Shown in pieces: positions 1-11,900 of a stretch of 64,000 nucleotides of DNA. Source of the DNA: Parus major (lineage: Eukaryota; Chordata; Aves; Passeriformes; Paridae); contig NC_031770.1 of NCBI RefSeq assembly GCF_001522545.3, positions 105,587,468 through 105,651,467 of the forward strand, read 5' to 3'. Under the pieces are notes generated by a model that saw only the letters and a list, made by a program, of their open reading frames with translations, did not search any database and had not been told where the DNA came from. Position numbers and translations under genes: made by a program. Each line of letters starts with the position of its first letter. Position 1 is the stretch's first letter.

Positions 1-1432
1 GCACAGAGCAGAGTCCTTAACCTGTCCATTTTGCAGTAGTTAGGCTCCCAAAGGAGAGATAAGGCTGCTGCTGTAGGCTCCTGTAAGGCACCTTCAACTT
101 CATGGCAATTAGTACAGGGAATGCAGGTTTCACCTCTGTGCAGGGTACACTATGATGAGAGACAGCCTGGGTTTGCTGTTGAAAGCTTCTTGCTGTGTTT
201 CTGCCTTTTCCAGTTTCAATATTTTATTTTAGTCGTTCAAAACTGCCTGGCAGGTGTTGCTCCCTGGTACTACCTGCACAATGGTAACTGCAGTAAAGTT
301 TTGGTAAGCTTAAAATCCTTTCTTACAAGCAGCCAAGATTTTCTAAAGCAGGGGAAAGAAAACTCACCCAAATGCTAGTAAATCATGTAAGTTGCAGTAT
401 GATAAAGACCATTAAGTCTGTCTTTGTATTTCCCCAAGTAGTTTTCTACACTTCTCTGAACTGTGTCCAAGAGTAAGCAAACAGGTTTTGAACTTTGGCC
501 TGTCTTTGTGTACCGTTTTCATGGTGACAAGGTAATTGCTTTTCTTGTTCCTTCTGATTCTTCTTTCTTCAGATGTCCCATTTCCAGCTGTGAGTTCTGT
601 TCTGCCTTTCTGTATCAAACTGCTGTCTAGAGCCTGCAATGTGCTTTGTAAATATTCTTCATGTCTTTCATTACTGAGGTGAGAGAGAGAACCGTTTCCT
701 TCATGTAAAACTGTCATTGGCTTCTCAGTCTTTTTCCCTATCTGAAACCCATTTTATTTTTATTAGTCTCAAATGTTTTTTTTCCTGTTCTGTGAAGTTC
801 TGGAACAAGAGTCCTGATATGGCTTTGAGAAGTAAGTGATTCCCTAAGGAGATCTTTCAGATTAGCTCTGGCCTAGTGTTGCCCTGGGAGATGATGGGGT
901 AACTATGATATGATGAGTCACTATGCAAAACAGAAACTACTCCCTTGAGTAATCTCCCTTTTTTTTCTTGCCATAAACTGCCTCATGAAAACAGTGCTCT
1001 TTTCAACAAACTTAAAGCAAAACGAAGAAAATAGTCCCTTTTTGTTTCAGCAATTTTAGGCAGTCCATGGTATTTTACTTAGTTGTCTTCTGAAAGTCAG
1101 AAATGCTGAATTGAAAAGTCACAACAATGTATTCAAGAAGTGTTAAATAGATAAATAAGTAGACCAACTATTAGTAAAGCCTTAGCTCCAAAATGAGTCT
1201 AGACCTGTAAAGAATACAGGCTCAGGAAGAGCATGGAGCTCTGTTTGATGGAATGAACCATAGTGTTGAGGGATAATGTGGACAAGATGTTTACATTTCC
1301 ACACCTTCCCCAGCCTTTCATGCGCTTCCTCTTTTATAATCTTATGTTTTCAAGAAACTAACCTGCAGCTGGCTAGTGGTTAGACAGCAGAGAGTTTTTT
1401 CTGCATGTAAACATTCTAAGTGTTACTAAATC
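1..1432. other. Unique AT-rich non-coding sequence
   Basis: No recognisable repeat or gene. Short open frames occur on both strands. The minus-strand frame from 717 to 412 is discussed in the findings because a splice-acceptor-like sequence lies inside it. Nothing else here is distinguishable from ordinary avian intronic or intergenic DNA. Confidence 0.5.
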
Positions 1433-1535
1433 AGAATGGTTTGGGTTGGATGTTGGTCAAGCAGCCTGTCTAGTGGAAGATGTTCTACCCATGGCAGGGG
1501 ACTTGGAACCTTTAAGGTTCCTTCCCACCCAGAGG
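1433..1535 (+). repeat. CR1 LINE 3' end fragment (rearranged)
   Basis: From about 1447 the plus strand follows the CR1 3' untranslated region: a form of the usual CAGGCTGGATGGGG, then a TCTAGTGGAAG block, CCCATGGCAGGGG, and AAGGTTCCTTCCCACCC. The first bases, 1433-1451 (CAGAATGGTTTGGGTTGGA), instead match the opposite strand of the CR1 terminus. The fragment therefore appears to contain an inversion next to a terminal stub. It abuts a minus-strand CR1 ORF2 piece at 1555-1865. The family assignment is from recalled consensus features, not a database search. Confidence 0.75.
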
Positions 1536-1554
1536 TGACCTTGAACACCTTCAA

Positions 1555-1865
1555 GGTCCATAGAAGATCTTGACTCTGATCTTCTCCTGTAGTGGGTGGT
1601 TCTTCATTTCCCCAGTCCCTGCCTGTGACTCGGGCAGTGTGGGTGGAGCACCTGTGTTTGAAGACTGATGCAGAAGAGTCTTTGAGTGTCTTAACTTTCT
1701 CCATATCCCAAGTAAATAGGTTTCCCATTTCTTTCTGGAGAGGGCCAATATTTTCACAAGTCTTCCCTGTTGTCACAAAAGTACCTATAGAAGCATTTGT
1801 TGGTGCCCTTGACGTCCTTGGCCAGTTTTAGTTCTATCAGCACTTCAGCTTTCCTAACCTGATTT
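1555..1865 (-). pseudogene. CR1 LINE ORF2 remnant (linker before reverse transcriptase)
   Basis: Read on the minus strand this resembles the part of avian CR1 ORF2 between the endonuclease and reverse-transcriptase domains. Visible pieces include KTCENIGPLQKEMGNL, then TWDMEKVKTL and SASVF. These correspond to the family's pattern of a glycine-lysine-rich segment, an ENVGPL-like block, a DMEKAEVLN-like block and an AFFASVF-like block. The reading frame shifts and is only partial, so this is a dead fragment. The catalytic domains are absent. With 1433-1535 it forms one composite locus. It has no host function that can be read from the sequence. Confidence 0.75.
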
Positions 1866-3288
1866 GGGGTGTCATTCATCTGGCCCTAATCTCATCATCG
1901 TAAATTTCTTTTTAGTGGTTTGATCTTTTTTTCTTTTTTCCCTCGTTTCTCAGGCTGATGGTGCATTGTGCCTCTCAGCCAGTTCTCATTACAGATCATT
2001 CATTGCAGCATGAGCCATTTGGTCAGCTAGTCAAGCCAAAGTTGCTATATGCTTCATTTGCAGAAATATAGTAGGAATTTAGCAGTTTTATTAAACTCTT
2101 AATGGAGCTCATTGCCTGACTGATCCACAAAGTGACCTTGGATAAGTCATTCAGTTTTTCTGTGTGCTTTGTACCCTTACCATCCTCACCTTCACCACAC
2201 CTCTTTGGGCTGTAAATATTCAGCATTGAAATAGTTTGTCTTTCACAAGAGAAATTACTTGGTCAGGCTATTTAAACATAGCAAAAGTCATAAAATATTC
2301 TGAAATAATATCCTAACAGGGTAGGGGGAGAACTTCTAAGGGGATCTTTTGCATGCTAAACTTTCCATAGCTAGCAGGTTGGATTATTGAAGTGTTACTC
2401 TACCACTTCAAAATTATTGTAAATACACAAAAATAAAGTTTATATAAAATGGAAAAAGGCTTCAACTGAGGTAATGGGACAGAAGCCCTGATTGCATTGC
2501 AGAGTGAAGTGCACTGTAAACTTCAGATTCAGATTCTATCAACTCAATTACAAGTATGCAGCACTCTTGTCATTGTAAGAATCTTCTTGGTAGAAACTGA
2601 CACGTTAGTGCTAAAAATGTGAAATCAATAGGCACAGTTACATCCACTTAAAAAAAAATTGTATTGATCTGCAGATAACGACAGCAGTTCATTCTTGCAG
2701 GATTATATGCCACTTCCTGTCATAAACATTACTTCAATATGTATTGTATCTGAGATGGAGAATGTTGGGATAAAACTGCTTTACTTTAATGAATAGTCAT
2801 TTTATTCTGTGCATTAAAATGAGATATATTCCTTTAAATTTATCTCCAGGGATTATTTTGATTTCATGGGCAAACTCTGTGTTACCAATGACTCTAGAAC
2901 ACTATTAAACTTTTAAATAGTCTTAGATTGCCTTGTTTTTGCAAGTGCTTGAACTCATCCTCTCTTTGATAGCAACTAATTAAGCAAAATATCGTGTTCT
3001 TTCTGGTCTCCTCCACATCCTTGATTAGAGGGTTAACACCATGTTATCTTGGGTATTAGATGTTCTTTGCTAAACCCTGTGTGCCTACCAGGATCTAACT
3101 CTCTGTGCTTTGTAACAGATTTCTGTCGCCTTCTGGGATTTAAGTTCTCTGTGCTGATCATGGTGGTCTCCCATTGAGCAGTTTTTCCTTTTTTTTTCTT
3201 GTGCTATGATTCATTTGAAGCCTATTCTCATTACACATAGGTGATTTCATCTTTGTGTGTTAAAGTAACTCTTTTCAACTCTTTCTAG
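1866..3288. other. Unique AT-rich sequence
   Basis: No gene recognised. A possible MIR-like piece lies at 2105-2175 and is listed separately. Short A and T runs occur. The rest is unremarkable. Confidence 0.5.
2105..2175 (+). repeat. Possible MIR-like SINE core
   Basis: The stretch GTGACCTTGGATAAGTCATT, followed by a T-rich block and TGTGTGCTTTGT, resembles the MIR core. That core typically reads GTGACCTTGGGCAAGTCACTTAA and then a CTCTGTGCCTCAG-like segment. The match is short and diverged, and no target-site duplications are visible. Confidence 0.35.
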
Positions 3289-3395
3289 GTAATCTGGCTT
3301 CTCAGAAATCTTCTGCTAAATGCAAGGGTTTGCTGTCCTGTTTACTGACTGTTACACCTGAGGCTGATTTTGATACAGATTGTGAATATCACAGG
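3289..3395 (+). CDS. Possible isolated coding exon, product unknown
   Basis: A pyrimidine-rich tract ends in CTTTCTAG at 3281-3288. It is followed by 107 nt with one frame open throughout, then a consensus donor (AGG|GTAAGT) at 3396. The open frame starts at base 3291 and encodes 35 residues ending EADFDTDCEYHR; the other two frames contain stops. The exon would begin with two bases completing an upstream codon and end on a codon boundary. I do not recognise the peptide, and no companion exon was found nearby. A chance combination of splice-like signals in vertebrate DNA remains the more likely explanation. Confidence 0.2.
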
Positions 3396-4231
3396 GTAAG
3401 TGTGCAGATGTCTCTTTTTTTTTGGTGATTTTTCTTTCATGGTCTTTTCCTTGCTTACACAAACACAATTTGGGCATTGCACTTCCTTTCAGTAGCTGCA
3501 GGAAGTCCCTATTGCAGCGCGTGCAACTAAGCATCTGTGTTATAATAGAAAAATATTTAAATATAATAAATCCTAATGCTGTAGACTTGATCAGGGGTTT
3601 TTGAATTTGGTGGTGTAGCTCCAAGAGGGTGGAAAGTTTTTTGTGCATATAGGCCTAGACTCATGAGGCCATATCTTATTAAAGGGTAAAAAGCTGTAAG
3701 AGGCTTATTTGGGTGTAGTGAACTTTGAGTTTTAAGCTGATAAAAGTGCATGCATTTTTATATTACAAATGAAACATTCTTCATAATGTACATAGCTAAA
3801 ATACCTGTGAAGTTTGCAAGATTGAGTTCAAATATTTGGAAAAGGGAGATTAAAGGTTAGTTTCTTGGGGGCATGGTGAGGGAGAAGAACTGATTCCCTC
3901 TCCTATCCATATCCACTATGCACATTACAGTAGAAACTTAAATACTTGACTTCATTGTTGACTGACTCTTGTGGAATTTTTCACCTCCTGCCTATGGGAG
4001 GAAAGTTCAATTTTGTGAACAGAGATTTGATTTTTCTTTTTTTTTTTTTGCCTCTTCCTCAGTCTTAATCCCACCTGCTATTTTTCTTGCTTATTCCCTT
4101 TTCTAGCTTCTTTTTGTACTTCTCTCTGTTTTTTCATTATGGAGCTAATCCTGTGCCTTTATGCTGTTTCTTGTTCTCTTTACCTCCTTTGACCAGCTTT
4201 CTGGCTTCTTCCATCCAAATACATATTTTTT
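3396..4231. other. Unique AT-rich sequence with T runs
   Basis: Contains T runs near 3415-3424 and 4040-4050. No gene or recognisable repeat was seen. Confidence 0.5.
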
Positions 4232-4515
4232 TGGAATAATACAGGCTGGAAGACACCTGTGCAGATATCTAGTCCAGTCTCCTGCTCAGAGCAAGGTCAC
4301 TTTTAAAGCAGGTTGCTGGGGACCATATACAGTTCAGTTTTGAATATCTCCAAGAAAGCAGACTCCAAAACTTTGTTAGACCCCTGTTACCATGTTTCAC
4401 CACCTTGTGAAGGATATTGTCTTCATTTATAACCTGAATTTTCGTTGTTACAGCTTTGTGGTTCTTTTCATATCACTGCCCTTTCAAGAATAGGCTCACT
4501 CTGTTCTCTCTGGGG
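4232..4515 (-). repeat. CR1 LINE 3' end fragment
   Basis: The plus strand shows the antisense CR1 3' region in the family's usual order. It has a CAGGCTGGAAGACACCT block, then TAGTCCAGTCTCCTGCTCAG, GCAGGTTGCTGGGG, and TTTGAATATCTCCAAG with GACTCCA following. A TTTCACCACC block and a CACTGCCCTTTC block complete it. It is 5'-truncated like most CR1 copies and considerably diverged. It carries no intact reading frame. Confidence 0.82.
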
Positions 4516-6899
4516 AACTGGAAAACACAGTGAGACCTGGGGGAGACCTCAGTTCTAGCCACTGCTATCCTTCACTGGGCTTCCTCCAATATGTCAAAGC
4601 CTTCTTGTTCTGGAGGGCTCACAATCCAGCAGGGAAGGGGAGGATTGCTTCCCTGGGCCTGCTGGCTGTGCTGTCACCAGCACAGCTCAGAATGAACACA
4701 CGGGGTTTTTTCAAGGGTGTGTTGCTGGCTCAAATTGTACCCGCTGTCTGTCAAGACCACCAGGTCCCATATTATTTTATTTTTCATATCTTCAGTTTGT
4801 TTAATCTTTCTCAGACACTGTGATGCATTCCTTATTTCCAGCGTTTGCTCTTCCTTCACGGGATTCCTTATTGAACACCTCAGTATCCCCAATGCACCTT
4901 CATCATAATGTTTCTGGCAACCTCTTCCCATAAATGTGCATGAGCTATGCTTTGGAAATAGTGAAACACTCTTGGAAATTGGTTTATTTCCATGAGTAGC
5001 TAGCTTAAAGCTTTCCATGTAGCTTTGATAATTTAAAATTCTTTCTCAATTCCTGTCATTAGTATATTCACAATAGGTCAGGAAATTGTGTGTATGCTTG
5101 GGTGTGTACAAGTGTGCATGAGAGAGTGTATTTAATACTTTTTTCTGTACTGCCAGTACAGAATGAGTACAGCCATGAATAGTGTATATAATAATATGTA
5201 TCTGAAACTTGCTGGAAATTGAGTCTGAATTATGAACAAGACTTACTTTATATTCCTTCTTTATGTTTGTCCCTGCATGTGTGTGTGTGAAGCTACAAAT
5301 TGCAGATGTCAACAACTGTAATTGTAGTGGTGGTTAAATCAAATGTTCTGCTCTTTTTCTTTTTTTGGTGGCCCTCATGATGAGTAATGTCTGCTTTTCC
5401 TGTATTTTAATAGAGCATGTATGTTGGGAGATATGCCAGTCTCAGCCCTAGCTTGACATGATGATCAGGTGGTTCTTGGGGAAAGGAGACGTAGTCCTGT
5501 GCTCCTGGAAGCTTTGCTGTGTGATTCCTTAGGGGAAGGACCAAGAGGACATCAGTAGTCCAGTGCTGAGATCATCGTTACTAGTTTGGCCAGGGTGGTT
5601 GGAGCTCCTGTACAAATCCCTGTTTACATCTGCCAAAGAACAAAAGAATGCATTGGGGGGGCAAGTGGAACAAAGAGGGTTAAACAGGGGGAAAAACAAC
5701 TGAGCAGAAAATAGGAGAAATGGAAAGGAAAAGAAAATGTACAGAAGGGAGGATGAGGACTTCAACTTGTAACAAAGTGTGTTGGTTTTAATTCAGAGAA
5801 GTGTTGTCCAACTCCTGAAGAAGTGTTACACTAGTGCAGCTCATATGGTGATGAGTGACAGTTTAATTCACTTTCTGTGTTGGGGAATGTCTAGTAAATC
5901 TGGCTTGTGATAAGTTGCCACATTGCCTAGTCCCATCAGCATGAAATGTCTGGGATAATCTTAGGTTGAATAGTTAGTGCAAAGTGATTCCATTGGGCTG
6001 TGGGATGCCCATGGGCGTTTCTGCCACGGTGGCTGTGATCTGGTTATACAACATATATGTAACGAAAGAATTAAAAAAAACTAATAATAATTTGGAAATG
6101 AGAAGCTTGGTGTGTCCAGGCCTCCTCTGGGAAGCTTCTGTTGCATGTGAGAAATTATTTGAAAAGGCCATGATTTCCAGAATGGACTCTTCCCGTCTCC
6201 TTCTGGTAGGAAGCTGCACGTAGGAGTTGCACACTTGTCTGTCTCACCCATTTTTGGATATTCCTAGCTCAGCTCTTCCCCTTAAGAGGACTTTTAACTC
6301 AGTTTTTCTGAAGGATATAAATAGTATTTCTGCATGCTGATTGTAGCCCCGTATATCCTGACAGTCACGTGTGGTTGCAGTTTTTGTATTCCAGTTGAAG
6401 AAGTACTTAACCCCAGTGTTTTCTGGTTCAAACTGAATTAATTTTCACTATATGCAGCACCTCTTACGATAGTGCGGGTGGTGGGGAGGAATTTGAAATG
6501 ATGTTGAGAGCTGTTTTGGTGATGAAGTTATTAAAATAACTGTGGGTCTCCCTGCACAGCAGACTGATTGTTTTTTGGAGTATTTCTTACGAGGAGAAGT
6601 CAGGATGTGTGTAAACTCTTAAGCAAGACCTCAAATGTGTGTTTAGGAGCTTTAACACAGTGATTGTGTTTTGCTTTTCATTTTTCACAGTTTTCAAGTG
6701 GGTGAAAGCAAAGATTTGGATTTGTTCCATTTTATCCCTTTCAGGGGAAGGAGCAAGCCAAATAAAGTAAAAAAAGTTAGTCATAGATATCTGGGGTCAC
6801 ACTGCTTGAGTGAATTTGTGATAAGCTTTGGGATGCAGCAGAGAAACCAAATAGCAACCTCACTTGTCTTTGGGATGGTATTCAAAGAACAATTCAGTT
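4516..6899. other. Unique sequence, no gene recognised
   Basis: AT-rich non-coding sequence with only minor simple repeats, such as a short TG run at 5277-5290. A T-to-C-rich minus strand at 5640-5760 gives a low-complexity open frame rich in S, F and P, which is not convincing as a gene. Confidence 0.5.
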
Positions 6900-7195
6900 T
6901 GGGAATGACCTTGGAGGGATTATCTTAAATCAGGCAAACTGCAGAGGCAGGGCAGGTTGTTGAGGGCTGTGTCCAAGTCCTTTAATACCCCTGAGGATGA
7001 GGGCTCTGCAGCCTCCCCACACAGCCATTCTGCTGCTTAAACATCTGCTCTGAATCCATCTTCCTTATTCCTTACTGGATTTTCCTTGATGCAGCTTGCA
7101 CCTGTTGCCTCTCTTACTGCAGACCCCAGGAAGATTCTGGCTCACCACATGCTCCACACCTTTAACCATCCACTAAATCGTGACAAACTGGAGAC
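6900..7195 (-). repeat. CR1 LINE 3' end fragment (diverged)
   Basis: Antisense CR1 landmarks appear in order. They are GACCTTGGAGGGATTATCTT, then GCAGGTTGTTGAGGGCTGTG, a CTCTGCAGCCTCCCCACACA block, TTTTCCTTGATGCAGCTTGC with ACCTGTTGCC following, and an AGGAAGATTCTGGCTC block. The divergence suggests an old insertion. No coding potential remains. Confidence 0.78.
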
Positions 7196-7285
7196 ATATA
7201 ATTATAAAAAGCTCAGATCGGTGCTTCCCAAGCACCTATGAATCAGGCAGTATTTTTTGAGTTTCCATCTATTTAACAGCATCTG

Positions 7286-7456
7286 TATTGGGGTTTGGGG
7301 ATTTATTTTGGGTTGTGGGTTGGTTTTTTGTTGTTGTTGTTGGGTTTGTTTGTTTGGGTTTTTTGAGGAGGGATTGTTTGTGGTTTTTTGTTGCAGTTTT
7401 TTGTTTGATTGGTTGGTGGTTTTTTTGTTATTTTTTGGGTTTGTTTTTTTTTTCTG
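7286..7456 (+). repeat. G/T-rich low-complexity tract
   Basis: The plus strand is almost entirely G and T, with (GTT)n and (TTTG)n stretches and long T runs. Short open frames made of F, V, G, W and C across it are artefacts of this composition. Four G runs at 7290-7319 form a G-quadruplex motif. Confidence 0.85.
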
Positions 7457-7619
7457 AAAGAGGACTCTGATTTTACTGTGCTGTTATGTCAGGGAGCAAG
7501 GATGGAGTGAGGCAACAGACAACACACATTCTTAACAGTTCTGTAGGTGCCAAAACAAAAATACCTGTGTTTGTTTCTGCCTGTAGATAATACATGTCAA
7601 ATAGACATGGATTTAGTCA

Positions 7620-7740
7620 CAGAGCTTGGAGTTGGATATAGTTTCTGTTCCTGTCTCTTCCACAGCTGTCTTAGTAATAGCTGTACCTCAACTTCTATGC
7701 CTTTAAAATAGATATTATAGATTCTTATTCACAGGAATTC
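7620..7740 (+). repeat. Weak MIR-like similarity
   Basis: A GCTTGGAGTTGG segment is followed by a CTGTCTCTTCCACAGCTGTC segment. Then comes ACCTCAACTTCTATGCCTTT with AAAATAGATATTAT. The order resembles the middle and 3' part of MIR (CCTCAGTTTCC...TGTAAAATGGGGATAAT). Identity is low and could be chance. Confidence 0.25.
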
Positions 7741-8799
7741 TACAAGTCCTACAGTAACTTAAATGCTTTCAGTTACTTAGGAGAAAACTGCTCTAAAAAA
7801 GGTTAAAATATGTATTTTCATGGTATAAACTGTGTGTCTGTGCTTGCACAGGTTTATGCTAACTCCATACTCTTTGTAGGCTGTTATTCTGTAATGTGTT
7901 GTGTTACTGTACAAATTGGATGCTTTTATCCACATGATGTGTTGGAAATCAAAGGTGACACGTAGAGGGGTTGTTAGGATAGCCTTTTTCACACAGAAGG
8001 TTTGGAAGTAGAAACAAAGCTTAGAAACTTGATTCTTTTAAAAAGTGAGTTCTTACATGAAAGCAGTTAAGTATTCTTTCTGTCAAGTTTAATAATAATG
8101 AGCTTTTTGGTGCTGGGATGAGTGATAATTGCAAATGGCAAAAAGTCATCAGAATGTTGTTGCTCTGATTGCAGATTTTATTAATCGTAAAAGAAATTAT
8201 TCACCTAGAAAGGCTCTTTTTAAGTGCTCATTTACATAAAGATTTGCTGCCTAATTTATTTTGTTAAAAAAAAAATTAACCACAAAACCCCACAACCAGG
8301 GACCTACACAAGTGTAGTCCTGTCCTTCTCATCTAGATTGCTTAAAATGTCATTTGTGTTCCTTCTTACCTGTGGCACCAATCTTAATTTTTCCTCCTCT
8401 TTCTCAGAAGTGTACATGAAGCTTCTTGGAATTATTTTATAGTTGAGTGCTATACATCTTCCCTGCATGAATTTCCTCCACATTTAAAAAGGATATTTTA
8501 TCTTTTATGAATGACTTCTTGGGTAGATGAGTTGTTTGACCCTTTACATGTTTCTGATCTCATGATGTGTTGGGATTTGCAGATGTAAATTAAATTTTCA
8601 TCTGTTTTCTCCCACTCCTTTTATGTTGTTTTCAGCATGAGTCTTGAGTTGATAAAAAAATGGAGCACATCCTTCACTGTAAGAATACAATTAGTCAGTG
8701 AGCCTGCCCTGTGAGCTTAAAACAGGGTACATGCTAAAGTATCTCTTTAATTGGGGTTTTGGATGGTAAACTCTTTGGGGTAATGGTGCAGCCTTTACA

Positions 8800-8990
8800 A
8801 GCTTCTGCTAGAGAATTCATACAGAGAGCATTGCTACAGCATGAATATTCAACAGCTGCCTGCCCCTTATTCCTCATGCTGAAATATTAATACAGCAGTG
8901 ATTCTTCACCTAATCGTGCCGAGATCAGGTGTGTGTGAGTAATGCTGCTGACAATATCCCAGTATCCTGCACACACCCCAGCCTTTTTGT
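8800..8990. promoter_or_regulatory. Candidate enhancer-like block with POU dimer and E-box sites
   Basis: ATGAATATTCA at 8841-8851 matches 11 of 12 positions of the palindromic POU dimer site (ATGAATATTCAT) when the next base is included. CAGCTG, a bHLH E-box, follows at 8853-8858. Clustered CpGs (ATCGTGCCGAG) lie further along, near 8910-8930, in otherwise CpG-poor DNA. Function is inferred from motifs only. Confidence 0.25.
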
Positions 8991-11900
8991 GGGATCACGC
9001 CTTCCTGGACCATGCTGAACACCAATTGCTCTCAGTAAATCCTCAACTGCTGTTGCTAAAATGATGATGGGCTCTGCTCCTGGCTGTGTGCCACCAGGTC
9101 ACCCTTTCAGCCTGCAGAAGGACAATAACTCCAAGGGGGCAATAAAGCTGCTACTCATCATAGCAAAAGAGAGTTCAGATGTGCAGATGGAGAAGCACTT
9201 TACTATAATACCCATCATGACAAAGCTGTCTTTGAATTTTCCAGTACCAAATTGAGATCCTTCCCCTGGCATTGTTATCACTTGGGCCTTTTCAGGGCTG
9301 GGTTGCAGGAGAGCTTGTGACAAATCCTCTAAGGAAGTGCAGAATTCCTGTGCCCTGCCATGCTTTGGGCTGTAACTTGAAAACAGGATTTCACAGGATT
9401 GATGTGGCAGACTTCTCAGTCTATTTTCTAAACTAATATTTAAAGTCTGCCCCACTAATTCTGGTCTCCAAGTTGGCTGTTGAAGCTCTAATATATTTTA
9501 ACACAAAATTATGCTGAAGTGAAGTTGGGTATGGTAGTGGAGCAGATTCTTCTGTTTCATGTGTATTTGAAAGCTGAGAAAGTTTCTGCTGAAGTCAGAC
9601 AACACTGGCTTGTCAAATTGCTCACGAACTAAAAGATTGCTCTTGGATGGAATTAATTTGCAGTATCTCATTTACTATCTTAGTTTTGTCATGAATTTCC
9701 CCTACTCGGCAGCCTGAAATGCCAAGTGAAAAAGTGTTTCACTGGGAGATAATATAATATATTAAGAAAATGTTATTGATCACAGTATGCTTTTACTGGA
9801 AGATGACTTTTTCTGACCGGAACACAAGGGACTTTGCCTTGTTATAGTAGGAAAATGTATTGTAATATGCAAACAGGATTATTGTTAAGGTCACAGCAAC
9901 TTTGTTTTTACATTCCACTTCTTCTGGAAGCGAGCTTCTCCACAACTAATGCTGTCAGTTGGGCTAGAGTGAGAACAATTTCAGTTTTGAACTTTCAAGC
10001 AAGAGATTGCAGCAAGTGTTCTTTTTGAAGTTAGGAATAAATACTGTTTTCCGCATCACCAAAGGTCAGGCCTATAATTCGACAGAGATTACTGTAAGCA
10101 TTTCATTATGATGATGGACTGCTTTGTGGTGATTCTTTGTCATAATAAATTAATTTAGATTTCCTCATCACACATGTGTTTTATATGTACCTTACAGAAA
10201 AAAAAAAGTTGCATATTGGGGTGTAAAGTGGCTTCCACAAACAAGAACTATGAGGCACTTAATTTTTCTATGTAATGTGGGAAGATTAGCCAGGTAGAAG
10301 AGTCCATGTTGCTCACAGACGTCTTATGTGGGTCTAAGGACATAATTGCTCTGCAAAGCATGAAGGCAGAAATTTGTGATGGGATGCCCAGTACAGGCAA
10401 CTTCACAACAAGGACACTTTAAAACATGTTTGATTTAAAGAGGGCTTCCACTGCATAAACAGTAACTCAGAGCCATTAAAATCCTGCTTTCAGTGAGGTT
10501 GTTTTTTGCTGAAGGGCTCAAAATTTCCCCTCAAGGGTATGCATGCCATTAAGATGATAATTCTTAAGTTATTTTGAGCTATTTCTAAGGAAAGTCATCC
10601 AGAGAATATTCTGCAAAACTTTACTCTTCATCTTATCTCTGTGTGATATAAGTTATAGTAGTAGCCATGTTAATTTACACTGGAAACACAAACTCTCTTG
10701 AAATAAATCAGTGAGGGTTGCGCTGCAAATCCAAGAATATTGTCTTTTCTCTGTTAGTTTTCCTTTTGCCCTGCTCCACTTGCAACATATCCCTCCAGTG
10801 GTTTTCTCTGTTTTTGTTGCAATAAATCTCCACTTCAGTGAATTTGAAGATACAAACCTGACTGCAGAAATTAATCTCTGGTACAGTAGTGGGTTTCTAA
10901 CCTGCTCAAGGTTTCCACATGGCAAAATGATTTCTTCACTTCAAGAAACCATTTCCTACACAGGCAAAGCACAATTACTAAAATGGCTGTTATATTCTGA
11001 AATTTAATTGTATTTCTTTGCTGCTTTTTCTAATTCAGTTTGTACAATGAGAAATTGACATAAATCAGAGGAACAGTCGTTAGTTGTGCAGGACCTATTT
11101 CCCTGGTCCCCTTTTGCAGACTGCTCTTCTAAAATGTGCAGGAGAGATACCACTTGTGTTATAAAAGCAAGCAGAATGGAACGGTTTAGATTTTGGCTTT
11201 TAAAAGAGGAAAAACAAACACAAGTCCCTAGATTTTCTTTTTTTACCCTTTTTAGCTGCAGGAGTTTGCTATGGTTTATTTAGCACAAGAAACATGACTT
11301 GACATGCAAGTGTAGTAAAGGTTAATTGTTGGACTTCCCGCAAGAATTAAGCCATTGTTTTTACTTAGGATGTTTAAAAATACACAAAATACTTTCTGTT
11401 TTCCTTCATGGCTTAAAGAGAAGCAGAGTTACTACCATCACTTCACTTCCCAGTCCCCATGGGGCCTTGGTTTAAGGCAGCTTGGCTCTCAGGATCAGCT
11501 CAGCTTGTGTGGATGTCTGCCCTGTGGGACTCGTGCTCCTAAAGATGCTTTATGTTGCCACATGTTTCCCTGCTACTTGGCAGGAAAACGATGCTCAGCT
11601 TTTGTAATTCTCTTCGTCTTCCCAAGATGTGCCAGAGCTCACCCTGCTCACAAAGCCTGTCTTGTGCAGACACGAGTCTCCAAAATGCAGTGGCAGTTCA
11701 GGACGGCTGGGAATGTGTCCCCGTCAGCTGCGGTCAGTAAGGATAGGTAGAGTTTCAACACGTGTTGTTTAAAAACAACTCTATCAACACAGCTGTTCAG
11801 CATTTCCTTGCAGCCTTTTGTGATTAGTTCTTCAGAATGCTGTTTAAAATACCATTAGAATCAGCTACATCTGGCCAGCCCCTTGGATGAACTCAGGTAT

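Noticed and set aside
7257..7470. Hydrophobic F/V/G/W-rich open frames that could look like a membrane protein
   Set aside because: Produced by the G/T-only low-complexity tract.
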